Shown here: piece by piece, positions 1 through 8,665 of the stretch
Layout: each line of letters opens with the position of its first letter
Numbering within the stretch: position 1 is the first letter of the stretch
From: Pseudovibrio sp. M1P-2-3
GTDB lineage: Bacteria; Pseudomonadota; Alphaproteobacteria; Rhizobiales; Stappiaceae
Reading direction: 5' to 3'
NCBI RefSeq assembly: GCF_031501865.1
Contig: NZ_JARRCW010000001.1
Coordinates: 3,616,001-3,680,000, forward strand
DNA length: 64,000 bases
Notes under the pieces: generated by a model
The model's input: only the letters and a program-made list of their open reading frames with translations
Database searches by the model: none
What the model was told of the DNA's origin: nothing
Position numbers and translations under genes: made by a program

Positions 1-620
1 CTCCACGCCAACCGCAGGGCCAGCCCGCCGAAGACGGTTGCCAGCAGATAGTTTGACAGGGCTTGAAAGCGCGCACTTTTGGCTGCCGCGCCGCCCAAGC
101 GATCGGACAGCATAACAACGGAGCCGTTCACTCCCAAACCAATCAGATTCAGCAGTGTTGCCAGAACCAACATCTGCACCAGCACACTGCCCTGTGCAGG
201 GTCAACAAACTGGGGCAGCAAAGCCAGCACGAACAAGGCTACCTTGGGGTTCAACAAATTTGTCATCAAACCTTCGCTGAAAATTCGGCGTTTGGAAATG
301 CGGGCGATATTGCCGTTTGGGTTCAAGGCAGTCGCTTTAGAAAAGAGCGTTTTCCATGCCAGATAAAGCAGATAGGCCGCGCCCGCATAGCGCACCACAT
401 CATAGGCCACCGGCACAACTTCAAACACCTGCGCCAGCCCAAGTCCGGCCAGAACCGCGTGAACATAGCACCCGGCGGCAATGCCAAAATAGGTCAGAAA
501 ACCTGCGGTCCGCCCTTGCGCCACACTGCGCGAGGCGATCAGCAGCATGTCCGGCCCCGGTGTCAGGGTCAGCGCAAGGCTCGCTGCTGCAAACATTAAA
601 AGAACAGAGAATTCCGGCAT
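1..620 (-). CDS. LysE/RhtB-family amino-acid exporter (3' end beyond window)
   Basis: Reading the minus strand from the ATG at 618-620 gives an uninterrupted frame of 206 codons that runs off the window edge, so the C-terminus is missing. The N-terminus begins MPEFSVLLMF and contains the LysE hallmark TPGPDMLLI near residue 21. Further on come a helix ending GIAAGCYVHAVLAGLGLA and the family motif GLMTNLLNPKVALF. The family (LysE/RhtB/CmaU) exports amino acids or derivatives from the cytoplasm through about six membrane helices; the substrate here cannot be told. It is transcribed toward the window edge, away from the GST gene. Confidence 0.88.
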   Translation of the reverse strand, partial: MPEFSVLLMFAAASLALTLTPGPDMLLIASRSVAQGRTAGFLTYFGIAAGCYVHAVLAGLGLAQVFEVVPVAYDVVRYAGAAYLLYLAWKTLFSKATALNPNGNIARISKRRIFSEGLMTNLLNPKVALFVLALLPQFVDPAQGSVLVQMLVLATLLNLIGLGVNGSVVMLSDRLGGAAAKSARFQALSNYLLATVFGGLALRLAW

Positions 621-690
621 TGTACTTCCTCAAAAATATTGGAGCCGGAATTCTCAAGTATCAGGAAATTGCTGAAATGCAATTGCTTTT

Positions 691-1353
691 TTAACTTGCT
701 GTCGCTGTCTCCGGTGCGCGGCCCAGACCTTCAAGCGAGGCCGGAGCCGTTTTCTCCCAATTGCTGTTTGCTCTAAAGCGCTTATAGAAGGACACAATGT
801 TGGGATAGGCGGACCAGTCAAACGGCACTGCTTCCATGAACATTTCAACGTGCCCAACGGCGTAGTCGGCCAACGTCCAGTCATTGCCAACCATAAACTC
901 CCGCCCCTGTAGATGTGTCTCCAACACCTGCGCGAAGCGGGCAAGCTTACGCAGGGAAACCTCCACCAAGTGCCGGTCCGTCTCCCCCAGATTCAACCGG
1001 GGTTTCGCCGCCGCCTCAAAAGCTGCCACGCCAAGGTGGTTATTATAGTGCGCCACCTCCCAGCTGAGCCACTGGTTCACCAAAGCGCGTTCCCGCAGTG
1101 CTGTCGGGTAAAGCTTGGTGTCCCCTGCCTTTTCGCAGAGGTATGTGTTAATGGCATTGGACTCCCACAGCACAAAGTCGCCATCTTCCAGTACGGGCAC
1201 CATTTCATTAGGGTTCAAGGCCGCAAACGAGCGCTTTTTCAAATCCCCTGCAAGAAAATCCACCCAGTTCACATCAACGGACAGACCCAAATGATTGATG
1301 ACAGCACAGACTTTTCTGGTATTGGGCGAACCGACGACACCATAAAGTTTCAT
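691..1353 (-). CDS. Glutathione S-transferase family protein
   Basis: The predicted protein is 220 aa. The N-terminal thioredoxin-like domain begins MKLYGVVGSPNTRKVC and carries the usual cis-proline/ESNAI glutathione-site segment (MVPVLEDGDFVLWESNAI, residues about 52-69). The C-terminal part is an all-helical GST domain with the N-capping-box-like stretch GNDWTLADYAVGH. I chose the ATG at 1351-1353 because an AGGAG Shine-Dalgarno lies just upstream; the frame stays open further upstream but would then overlap the HxlR gene. It is divergent from the HxlR regulator across a 123-bp gap, which suggests regulation by it. Likely role: cytosolic glutathione conjugation or detoxification. Substrate unknown. 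Confidence 0.9.
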   Translation of the reverse strand: MKLYGVVGSPNTRKVCAVINHLGLSVDVNWVDFLAGDLKKRSFAALNPNEMVPVLEDGDFVLWESNAINTYLCEKAGDTKLYPTALRERALVNQWLSWEVAHYNNHLGVAAFEAAAKPRLNLGETDRHLVEVSLRKLARFAQVLETHLQGREFMVGNDWTLADYAVGHVEMFMEAVPFDWSAYPNIVSFYKRFRANSNWEKTAPASLEGLGRAPETATAS

Positions 1354-1438
1354 GGATTTCTCTCCTGATTTGATCTTGTGGCTAACGATCTGTTTCATTG
1401 CTGAATTGATGAGCCTGTAACTTGACAGATTCCATTTC

Positions 1439-1455
1439 ACTTGTAAATTGCAAGT
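1439..1455. promoter_or_regulatory. Palindromic operator candidate between GST and hxlR-type gene
   Basis: The 17-bp sequence ACTTGTAAATTGCAAGT is an inverted repeat with perfect 5-bp outer arms (ACTTG/CAAGT). It lies 21 bp before the HxlR start codon in the divergent intergenic gap. HxlR-type regulators often bind such sites and control their own gene and the divergent one, so this is the natural operator candidate. The palindrome is seen; the function is inferred. Confidence 0.5.
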
Positions 1456-1476
1456 AAATTGAATTGAGGAAAACCC

Positions 1477-1887
1477 ATGAAATCTACTAGGTCGTCGTGC
1501 CCGATCAATTTTGGACTGGAACTGTTTGGAGATACGTGGAGCCTGTTGATCATCCGTGATCTGATTTTTAATGGAAAACAAACCTACGGAGAGTTCCTCA
1601 CTTCCGCCGAAGGCATTTCCACCAATATCCTCGGCAACCGTCTGCAAAAGCTGGAGGGTGCTGGCATTCTTCAAAAACGGGTGGCGGATGATAACAAAAA
1701 GGTCTTCCTCTACTCCCTGACGGAAAAAGGCACCCGCCTTGCTCCGGTGCTGGTTGAAATGATCATCTGGGGAGCCGAAAACGGCGTAGCAGACCCTGAG
1801 AGTGCTAAAAACCTCTCTGAATGGGGTCGCTCGCTCAGGGAGCATTGTGATCCGGTGGATTTGGAGGGGATGCAGAAAACCAAGTAA
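1477..1887 (+). CDS. HxlR-family winged-helix transcriptional regulator
   Basis: The predicted protein is 136 aa, with the HxlR pattern CPINFGLELFGDTWSLLIIRD near the N-terminus, then the helix-turn-helix stretch GISTNILGNRLQKLEGAGIL and the wing VADDNKKVFLYSLTEKG. The single cysteine at residue 8 sits at the conserved HxlR/HypR position, where some relatives sense thiol-reactive or electrophilic compounds. Start: ATG after GAATTGAGGA. It is divergent from a glutathione S-transferase with a palindrome between them, so a thiol-stress or electrophile response switch is plausible but unproven. Confidence 0.92.
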   Translation: MKSTRSSCPINFGLELFGDTWSLLIIRDLIFNGKQTYGEFLTSAEGISTNILGNRLQKLEGAGILQKRVADDNKKVFLYSLTEKGTRLAPVLVEMIIWGAENGVADPESAKNLSEWGRSLREHCDPVDLEGMQKTK

Positions 1888-1977
1888 GCCTTGCATACTT
1901 TAGCGATGCTTAAAGCTACATTGAAGTGAGCTTACCTACTTTACAGCACTTAAGTGCGCTTCTCAAAAACAAGTAAA

Positions 1978-3141
1978 TCACAAGGACCAACTCACTCGAA
2001 TGCGCTCCCGAATGTCTTTCAGGCGCTCTACGGACTCATTGGAATAAACAAAACGCAAATATCGCCCTGCAATCTCCTCTGTGCCCCAGCCTGTCATGGC
2101 GGTGGCTGCCACTTGTCCGCGCTGTAACAGCAGACGCGAGGCCTCTTTGGGGGCAATTCCAAGGGCCTTGGTATCAATGAGCAAAGACCACCCACCTTGC
2201 GGGCGTACCACAGGAAGGTCATGAAGCTCTTCCAAAAGAAAATTCCGCCGCCTTTGCCACTCGCGGATTGCCGCCTGAACGCCGTCATTTTTGGAGTTGA
2301 GCGCAGCCGTTGCTGCTGGCATGGCAATGCCCACCTGACACACCACATTGGAAAGGCAAGCCAGACCAACATCATGGATAATCTCAGTAGGGCCTGTAAT
2401 CCAGCCCACCCGCCATCCTATCATGCGGTACTCCTTGGACACACTGCCGATGGAGATAGTTCGCTCCCGCAAGCCTTCCATACTGGCGGGATGGATGAGT
2501 GGCAGATCATCAAACACAATCCGTTCCATTGCCGCATCATGAATAATCCATGCGCCGGTTTCCGCGCAGGCCTGCTCCACCGCTTGCCATTCCAAAGTAT
2601 TCATAACAAAGCCAGTGGGCATGGAGGGGCTGAGCGTTAAAATAGCTTTGGTTCTAGGCGAAATCGCATCCTGAAAGCGCTCAAGGTCCAGCCGCCATTC
2701 CCCATCCACAACGGTGAGAGGTGCAAATCTGGGCACCCCGCCCGCCAACCGGATACGATTGAGCAGCCCACCATAAACCGGATCGGTTACAATCACTTCG
2801 TCGCCCGGCTCCAGTGTCGCCAGAAGCACATTCAGCACACCGGACAAACCGCCAGCAGAAATCAAAGTCTGGCTCTGCCAGTCATAGGACACACCTGTTA
2901 AGGCCTTCATTCTTGCGCTAACCGCCTGCCGAAGCGTTTTATCCCCCAAGAACGGCAGATAGCTATTTGCAGAATCACTGGTAACCGCAGCTATGGTTGC
3001 CTCAATTGCCTCAGGCGGCGGCGAAAAATCCGTATCAAGATTCTCCAGCCGCAAAATCTCCGAGTTATTCAGCGCATCTGCGGCGTTTCCCATCCTGTCC
3101 ACACCAATTCCAGGAATATCTTTCAAGCGCGAGACTGACAT
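1978..3141 (-). CDS. PLP-dependent class I/II aminotransferase
   Basis: The predicted protein is 387 aa and fold-type I throughout. It has the SAGGLSGVLNVLLATLEPGDEVIV substrate/PLP-binding region, DPVYGG, a segment SPSMPTGFVMN in the usual NPTG position, and the PLP lysine in SVSKEYRMIGWRVG followed by the conserved arginine region. The N-terminal LENLDTDFSPPPEAIEA stretch resembles aspartate/valine-pyruvate-type aminotransferases. It probably transfers an amino group between an amino acid and a 2-oxo acid in the cytosol; the substrate is not identifiable. It stands alone and is followed upstream on the same strand by an unrelated 505-aa gene. NPTG being replaced by SMPTG is a mild oddity. 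Confidence 0.88.
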   Translation of the reverse strand: MSVSRLKDIPGIGVDRMGNAADALNNSEILRLENLDTDFSPPPEAIEATIAAVTSDSANSYLPFLGDKTLRQAVSARMKALTGVSYDWQSQTLISAGGLSGVLNVLLATLEPGDEVIVTDPVYGGLLNRIRLAGGVPRFAPLTVVDGEWRLDLERFQDAISPRTKAILTLSPSMPTGFVMNTLEWQAVEQACAETGAWIIHDAAMERIVFDDLPLIHPASMEGLRERTISIGSVSKEYRMIGWRVGWITGPTEIIHDVGLACLSNVVCQVGIAMPAATAALNSKNDGVQAAIREWQRRRNFLLEELHDLPVVRPQGGWSLLIDTKALGIAPKEASRLLLQRGQVAATAMTGWGTEEIAGRYLRFVYSNESVERLKDIRERIRVSWSL

Positions 3142-3247
3142 GCTTAACCCCTCCCCCGATCAGCTTCCCCAGTGTTCAACACTTCGCAGCGCTCTTTCAA
3201 GCCCAGTCTCGTTACAACCCGAAAATTAGAGGGTCCTGCCTCCCCCC

Positions 3248-4765
3248 TTAAGCCGTATCACCAGCAAACAACTCGGAAAGCCGCTCCACCAGCTCCAACC
3301 GACCTTCAAAACTCGTCCCCTTAACAATAGTGGAGGCCAAACGGATAGGAAACGCCATCTGGGGAACCGGCAGGCAGGAAAAAATCTCGGCGCACCGGCT
3401 AAGCAGCTCATTGGCTTGCCTGTCACGCCCCAGCTTTCGTAGCAGCCTTACCTGAAACCAGAGAACACCTATTTGGTGAAACCGGGACAAATACCGGTCG
3501 TTACTCACGCTAATAGCTGCAAGGGCCTGCTCGAATTTCCCCTCAGACATGTAGAGGCGCGCAATATTTAAATGGGCCACAAAATCCAGTAGGTCCGACT
3601 GAATTTCTCCGGCCTTGATAAGCCTGACAATTTCCTCCTCCAGTTCCATGGCAGCAAGAAAGCCACTCTCCTGCCACCGGTTAAAGGCCTTGGAGTTGAG
3701 GTAGTAACCATATTGTACAGGCGTTAGGTGCTGACGGTAATACTCTGTGTTTTCCAGATACTTCGCCGCCAGTGCCGTTTCCTTTTTAATCGCCAAATAG
3801 GCCCCTGTTGAGTATCCGTAAAAGATGCGCGTTTCCTCCGGCAGCCCTTCCAGATCCTCCAGTAAGGGGAGAGTTGGCGAGAATTCCCGTTGTTGATTCA
3901 AGATCCGCTGCAATCGTATTGCCGAAAGCGCAAAGCTGGTGCTATCAAGTGAAAGGGTTTTGATGCCAGCCTGACACAGCATAACAACCCAGTCCTTCCC
4001 CCCGCCATTGAACGCATGAAGCTCGGCGGCTTTAATGAGAATGTCCTGTGGGATCACACAGGACCCATAAAGCAGGTGAAAGACAACATTCTTTTTGGCG
4101 GGCTCCTTATTGAAATCCGGCGCTGGATAGGTGCTGGTTTGCGGATCACGGCGCAAAAACGGGTTAACCAGAGCAACGCTTTCCAAGACAGTGATCAAAC
4201 ATTCAGGAGACGCATTACAAGGCGCGAGGCCCGGTTCATATATCGCTGACATCTCGTGTCCGCACCGCTCAAGGCCACTAGCTCCCCTTAGGGCGGGCCC
4301 AGTCCACTTCATGTCAAAATACGCAGTGCCATGGCTCGCAGCCTCGCAACTGACAAACTTGATCCGATCGGCTATTTCCCGATCACTTCCCAGAAAATAG
4401 AATAACAGCGCATTGAACTCCCCCCAAGGAAGGCCAAACCTTGGGGCAATCACAATCAGTTCTCGCGTCTCACCACAAAGAACATCTCTCAGCCTTTGCG
4501 CTGCCTCCAGCGCCGTCAGAACGGCAAAATCACCGGCCAACTGGCTGAGAACAAAGTCCTCAGTCCCAATCGAATACCTGATTTTATCGCGCACAAACTT
4601 CCCGATTTCAGAATGCTGCCAGCCAAGTTCCTCAATAATTCCCAAAGGATGATAGTGACCAAGCGAAATATCGGTGATCAAGGGAGCTTTATGAGCATCA
4701 AAAAACTCAACAAGCTGCGATGTCTGTTCGCAAATATGGCCGTGAAAGAGTGCTTTTTCTGTCAT
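3248..4765 (-). CDS. Hypothetical protein with helical-repeat-like C-terminus
   Basis: I do not recognise this 505-aa protein. There is no signal peptide and no membrane segment. The N-terminal half contains a histidine-bearing stretch (ISLGHYHPLGIIEELGW, about residues 33-49) and an ELIVIAPRFGLPWGEFNALLFYFLG segment that looks like an alpha/beta core. From about residue 310 on it is purely helical with TPR-like pairs (for example LLDFVAHLNIARLYMSEGKFEQALAAI), suggesting a protein-interaction solenoid. It shares a strand with the downstream aminotransferase but with a 106-bp gap, so co-transcription is possible and not certain. Function unknown. Confidence 0.7.
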   Translation of the reverse strand: MTEKALFHGHICEQTSQLVEFFDAHKAPLITDISLGHYHPLGIIEELGWQHSEIGKFVRDKIRYSIGTEDFVLSQLAGDFAVLTALEAAQRLRDVLCGETRELIVIAPRFGLPWGEFNALLFYFLGSDREIADRIKFVSCEAASHGTAYFDMKWTGPALRGASGLERCGHEMSAIYEPGLAPCNASPECLITVLESVALVNPFLRRDPQTSTYPAPDFNKEPAKKNVVFHLLYGSCVIPQDILIKAAELHAFNGGGKDWVVMLCQAGIKTLSLDSTSFALSAIRLQRILNQQREFSPTLPLLEDLEGLPEETRIFYGYSTGAYLAIKKETALAAKYLENTEYYRQHLTPVQYGYYLNSKAFNRWQESGFLAAMELEEEIVRLIKAGEIQSDLLDFVAHLNIARLYMSEGKFEQALAAISVSNDRYLSRFHQIGVLWFQVRLLRKLGRDRQANELLSRCAEIFSCLPVPQMAFPIRLASTIVKGTSFEGRLELVERLSELFAGDTA

Positions 4766-5044
4766 TTAGTAGGATCCAAAAAGCAATTGTCAGGAGTATC
4801 CCCCTACTCACTTGTTATCAGGGTGAAACTATCAATTCCACACTCATAATCATGTGAGTGGCGGGTGCAGATTCACCAAAACAACCCGTTTACTCCCATT
4901 CCTATTAATTCTATGAAACATGAAGAAGTGCAAGTCAGTGATAAATAACACAAAAACATTTACCATTGACGGCATAAGGTCACCCCAATAAATTAAAAGA
5001 GTATTTTAACTATCACTTATAATAGTATTAGTTTTGGAAAAGTT

Positions 5045-5644
5045 ATGCTTGAAGAACTAGGTAAAATACTAGGCATCGTTGCAGATCCGAACTCACGCGC
5101 AGCGCTCATTACAGCATCTGCCACAGCTCTCTTTCAGTTCACGGCACATATTACAAAACCCACAGGCAAGCTGACTTGGGGCTATGCTGCAGGCTATAAC
5201 CTATACCCCCAAACCTTCACTGGTTCCCATGGGAAAAGAGGTTTGAAACTCGAAGATACAATAAACACCTACAAGACTTCACATATCTACCTGCAAAATA
5301 CAGGAAGAAAAACACTCCAAAATGTACGTGTGCTGCTTAATAGCAAACCCCAGAATTTCGATATTCACCCCGCCGTGAATTACCGAAGCAAGGTCAATGA
5401 GGATAGCCGGTTTCAACTGGTCATAGACAGGCTACATGCCAATGAAACCATCACCTTGAACATGCTTCAAAAAGATAGGGAAATTCCGCAGGTCATCAGA
5501 GTGGACTGGCCCCAAGGAAAGGCCCTACAAGAAACGCCCTCCCCCAAGTGGCGGGAAAACACCTACCTTCACCGGTTCCAGCGCACCTCAATGTTCTTCG
5601 GCTCCGCCGCATTCCTGTATTTTGCAGGGAGTGCACTTCTTTAG
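5045..5644 (+). CDS. Hypothetical protein with C-terminal membrane segment
   Basis: The 199-aa product is not recognised. After a short helical N-terminus, residues 40-150 look like a beta-rich soluble domain (for example TSHIYLQNTGRKTLQNVRVLLN). A single hydrophobic segment, MFFGSAAFLYFAGSALL, closes the protein and could be a tail anchor. The ATG follows GGAAAAGTT, a weak ribosome site. The surrounding sequence is AT-richer than its neighbours. It may pair functionally with the small membrane protein downstream, but no family evidence supports that. Confidence 0.6.
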   Translation: MLEELGKILGIVADPNSRAALITASATALFQFTAHITKPTGKLTWGYAAGYNLYPQTFTGSHGKRGLKLEDTINTYKTSHIYLQNTGRKTLQNVRVLLNSKPQNFDIHPAVNYRSKVNEDSRFQLVIDRLHANETITLNMLQKDREIPQVIRVDWPQGKALQETPSPKWRENTYLHRFQRTSMFFGSAAFLYFAGSALL

Positions 5645-5805
5645 GGCCACAAGGCTTTAGGCCTTCTTGGGCGCAAGTTCGACTTCGCCAATAGCCCGAT
5701 GTAAAAACTCTCTAACTCGGCAAAGATTGGCATCTCAATTCCTAAGGGAATTAGTAATTGGTGCTATCGCGAGGCTGGGCATCGGCACGTATAAACTAAC
5801 TACCT

Positions 5806-6129
5806 ATGGTCACTTTCCTATGTGATTCTGACCTGTGCCTATTGCTAGGAAAACAAATGTTCCAGTGTAGTTCAAACGACGAAGTTTCTCTCATTACAGC
5901 GCTATTTTTTATACCGGGAAGTACATGGGTTATGGCCTTAATCTACTACCGTTTTATTAGGGACCTCATTCTCTACTTGAGAGGAGACCCCAACTATGAG
6001 AGCAAGAGAGCCAAAATATTTCATGGCGTTTTTCCAGCCGGTGAAGAGGTTAGTGAAAGGGGCCGTTTCCTATTCTCCTATCCATTGTTTTTGGTTGCCA
6101 CTCTCATTGGCTGGCTTATTGTTATGTAA
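5806..6129 (+). CDS. Small hypothetical membrane protein
   Basis: The 107-aa frame has two membrane helices: LITALFFIPGSTWVMALIYYRF (about residues 30-51) and a terminal FLFSYPLFLVATLIGWLIVM. Between them is a charged cytoplasmic-looking stretch, RGDPNYESKRAKIFHG. The first ATG lacks a clear ribosome site; the ATG at 5857 (MFQCSS...) is an alternative start giving 90 aa. Not recognised. Confidence 0.45.
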   Translation: MVTFLCDSDLCLLLGKQMFQCSSNDEVSLITALFFIPGSTWVMALIYYRFIRDLILYLRGDPNYESKRAKIFHGVFPAGEEVSERGRFLFSYPLFLVATLIGWLIVM

Positions 6130-6195
6130 GAATTAGGCATACCATTAGCCTGTAACTATTTATTTTAGTGCATGTATCATTGGGTGCTTAGGGAC

Positions 6196-7071
6196 TCAAA
6201 ACCCCAGCACCATGTCCTCCTGCGCCAAATATTCGCGTCCGCCCAGCGCCATTACAAACTGTTTAAAGCCTTCATCGCGGCTGTCCATGTTGAGAAAGCG
6301 GAAGATTGTATCGCCGGTATGTGCTGCCGCTTTGTGCAACAGGGTGGAGGCTATGTTTTGGCGGCGGTACTCTTCATGAACCGCAAGCTGGGCGATGGTG
6401 CCGCTGGCCTCGATCACGGCAAGCCAGCCGCAAAGGCGAGCGCCGTTAAAACAGCCGATCACATGCACCCCTTCCCCTAAGCGCTGCAACGCACCGCGGC
6501 TGTTTTGCACTGTTGGCTGGAAAGTAAAATAGCCAAGCTCATCCGGCAGGGCGTCCATGGGTATGCTGCGAAATGCACAGCCCGCAAGCTTTGGCGCGGA
6601 AACATGGGGCGCCGGAATTTCAAAGCAGCTCAAGCGGCGCGCCCGTTCAAATCCCAGCCTGTCGTAGGCGGTGCGGGCGGCTTTATTGCTCTCAATCACT
6701 TCAAGTTGCAGCCCCTTCCCACCCTGCGCTTTCGCCAGTTCAATGGCCTCATGACACACTTTGGAAAGCAGGCCCTTTTTCCGTTGTTCGGGAACTGTTC
6801 CCGTACTCAACGTATAGCAGCGCCCCTTCAGCTCTGGCAGGGGCTTGGAGTTCAGCCAGAAACAGGCAAGTTTATCCTCCACCCAAAGGCCTGCGGAGGT
6901 TTGTGGGCAGTAACCACGCCACTCCAAAAACCCTTGAAATTGCGCGGGGCTCATGTGCATGGGCACAACGTAGTCAGAAAAAGCACGCTGCATGGCTTCA
7001 TGCATCTCTTCAATGGGAACGCCCGTGAGAACTTTTGCCTTTTCGTCCATCGCTACCCAGCCTAACTCCAT
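6196..7071 (-). CDS. Tandem-GNAT N-acetyltransferase
   Basis: The predicted protein is 291 aa with two GNAT folds. The first (about residues 10-150) has the acetyl-CoA-binding loop region GTVPEQRKKGLLSKVCHEAIELA, followed by NKAARTAYDRLGFE, the standard end of a GNAT domain. The second (about 165-291) has IAQLAVHEEYRRQNIASTLLHKAAAH and ends GFKQFVMALGGREYLAQEDMVLGF. Likely role: acetylation of a small molecule or protein amine in the cytosol; substrate unknown. An alternative start is the ATG at 7048-7050 (MDEKAK). It is divergent from phnW, and its start region faces the phnW promoter. Confidence 0.85.
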   Translation of the reverse strand: MELGWVAMDEKAKVLTGVPIEEMHEAMQRAFSDYVVPMHMSPAQFQGFLEWRGYCPQTSAGLWVEDKLACFWLNSKPLPELKGRCYTLSTGTVPEQRKKGLLSKVCHEAIELAKAQGGKGLQLEVIESNKAARTAYDRLGFERARRLSCFEIPAPHVSAPKLAGCAFRSIPMDALPDELGYFTFQPTVQNSRGALQRLGEGVHVIGCFNGARLCGWLAVIEASGTIAQLAVHEEYRRQNIASTLLHKAAAHTGDTIFRFLNMDSRDEGFKQFVMALGGREYLAQEDMVLGF

Positions 7072-7147
7072 TGAACTTAAAAAGATAATTTAATTATCTA
7101 ACTAAAACTACCGCCTAAGTGCAATGTTCCATCACAGTCACAATACT

Positions 7148-7213
7148 ATAGCTAATACTGATAGATTAAATCTAAATTAGCGATTTGACTTATCTTTTTG
7201 CGCACCCTTAAAT
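7148..7213 (+). promoter_or_regulatory. phnW promoter with palindrome and sigma70-like hexamers
   Basis: A candidate -35 TTGACT (7185-7190) is followed 17 bp later by TTAAAT (7208-7213). Just upstream, TAGATTAAATCTA (7162-7174) is a perfect 6-bp-arm palindrome, the size and place expected of a LysR-type or other activator site. The block CGATTTGACTTAT-TTTTTGCG recurs, with few changes, in the same position upstream of phnX. Hexamers and palindrome are seen; use as a promoter is inferred. Confidence 0.55.
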
Positions 7214-7256
7214 GCCCAAAGCTAGAAACAAAAGCGTTTTCCAAAAGGCATAAGTC

Positions 7257-8429
7257 ATGACTAAGACGGCGAGCATCGCTGATCCTGTTACCCCTGTTTC
7301 ATCTAAGAGCGGTGACCCTTACCTGCTGACCCCCGGCCCATTGACAACATCCTTGCGCACCAAGCAGGCCATGCTGCGCGACTGGGGCTCATGGGATGGG
7401 GATTTTAAGGCCGTGACAGCCGAGATTCGCACGCGCCTTGTTGAGATGTGCGATGGCGGGAACGAGTATGACTGTGTGCCCATGCAGGGCAGCGGCACAT
7501 TTTCCGTTGAAGCCGCCCTTGCCAGCTTCATCCCCAAGGATGGCAAAGCTCTGGTGCTCATGAACGGAGCCTACGGACAGCGCGCCAGCAAGACCTTGCA
7601 GTATATCGACCGTGATTATGTGGCACTGGACAAGGGCGACTACCTGCCGCCTATGCCAGAAGAAGTGGATGCGATCCTTGCACAGGACAAGGAGATCACC
7701 CACGTGATTGCCGTTCACTGCGAAACCAGCTCCGGCATTCTCAACCCGCTTCAGGGCATATCCGATGCGGTGCAAAAGCATGGCCGCAAGCTTATTGTCG
7801 ATTCCATGAGCGCCTTTGGCGCTGTGCCCCTATCCGTCAAAGATATTCCCTTCGTCTGTATGGTGTCATCCGCCAACAAATGTATCGAGGGCGTGCCCGG
7901 TTTCGGTTTCATTTTGGCGAAAAAGAGCGAGCTGGAGGCGGCCAAAGGCAACAGCCACTCCCTCAGCCTTGATGTACACGACCAGTGGGCGGTGATGAAC
8001 AAAACCGGCCAATGGCGCTTCACCCCGCCAACCCACACGGTTGTGGCATTTCTGGAAGCCTTGAAACAGCACGAAGCAGAAGGCGGCGTGGAAGGCCGCT
8101 TGGCTCGCTATGCAGGCAATCGGGACATCTTGATTGAAGGCATGCGGAAAATGGGTTTTGAAACCCTGCTGGAAGACGAGTGGATCTCACCAATCATCAC
8201 CACGTTCTTCTGTCCCAAACACGAGAACTTCGATTTCCAGACATTTTACAATGAGATCAAAAAACGCGGTTTCATAATTTATCCAGGCAAACTCACCAAT
8301 ATCGCCAGCTTCCGCATCGGCTGCATCGGCCAGCTCCACGCCGACACAATGCACGGCGTCTTGCGAGCCATTCGCGAGACCTGTGATGCCATGGGCGTCA
8401 CCGACCGCTCTCCGCCAGAGGAACGTTAA
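7257..8429 (+). CDS. phnW: 2-aminoethylphosphonate--pyruvate transaminase
   Basis: The predicted protein is 390 aa, class V aminotransferase fold. It carries LLTPGPLTTS at the start of the core, the DWGSWDGDF segment, QGSGTFSVEAAL for PLP-phosphate binding, VDSMSAFGAVPL with the PLP-pyridine aspartate at residue 182, and the Schiff-base lysine at about residue 208 in SSANKCIEGVPGF. PhnW transfers the amino group of 2-aminoethylphosphonate to pyruvate, giving phosphonoacetaldehyde and alanine in the cytosol. The product feeds PhnX, encoded 11 kb downstream. It has its own promoter and a strong terminator, and an N-terminal extension of about 20 residues. Confidence 0.96.
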   Translation: MTKTASIADPVTPVSSKSGDPYLLTPGPLTTSLRTKQAMLRDWGSWDGDFKAVTAEIRTRLVEMCDGGNEYDCVPMQGSGTFSVEAALASFIPKDGKALVLMNGAYGQRASKTLQYIDRDYVALDKGDYLPPMPEEVDAILAQDKEITHVIAVHCETSSGILNPLQGISDAVQKHGRKLIVDSMSAFGAVPLSVKDIPFVCMVSSANKCIEGVPGFGFILAKKSELEAAKGNSHSLSLDVHDQWAVMNKTGQWRFTPPTHTVVAFLEALKQHEAEGGVEGRLARYAGNRDILIEGMRKMGFETLLEDEWISPIITTFFCPKHENFDFQTFYNEIKKRGFIIYPGKLTNIASFRIGCIGQLHADTMHGVLRAIRETCDAMGVTDRSPPEER

Positions 8430-8463
8430 AAAAACACTCCCAAAACAATCTGGATTATACCCG

Positions 8464-8490
8464 AAGGCACCTGTTTCAAGGTGCCTTTTT
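8464..8490 (+). terminator. Rho-independent terminator of phnW
   Basis: Perfect 8-bp arms AAGGCACC (8464-8471) and GGTGCCTT (8480-8487) surround an 8-base loop, and the second arm runs into TTTTT. It starts 34 bp after the phnW stop. Confidence 0.85.
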
Positions 8491-8507
8491 CTTAGCAAGA
8501 AGCCGAG

Positions 8508-8640
8508 CTAAACCCCGATCCAGCGTTCGGCCTTTTCAATATCCAGCGCAGGGAAATATTGAACATCCGCATCCACGAACCATGAGAAAACCCGTTGGGC
8601 AAGGTTTTGCCTACGGGCACTGCCCACCACGGCCATGCTT
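8508..8640 (-). pseudogene. Partial copy of the 3' end of the SpoIIAA-like gene
   Basis: On the minus strand this stretch reads in frame as the last 43 codons of the SpoIIAA-like protein at 9674-10399, down to the same C-terminus (FPALDIEKAERWIGV, stop). It has only a few substitutions (for example AERVFSKF becomes AQRVFSWF) and several silent differences. It lacks a start and the rest of the gene. The two copies are direct repeats flanking the phosphoesterase gene. Confidence 0.85.
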
Positions 8641-8665
8641 AGGGGTTATTAAGAGCCCCTTTACA

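Noticed and set aside
63..694. Plus-strand frames over the first 700 bp
   Set aside because: They are antisense to the LysE-type gene, which has clear family motifs on the minus strand.
1354..1896. N-terminal extension of the GST frame to 1896
   Set aside because: It runs antisense through the HxlR gene; the ATG at 1353 has a good ribosome site and matches GST N-termini.
8640..8665. AGGGG...CCCCT hairpin after the phosphoesterase gene as a terminator
   Set aside because: Arms are only five bases and no T-run follows on the minus strand; too weak to list as a feature.
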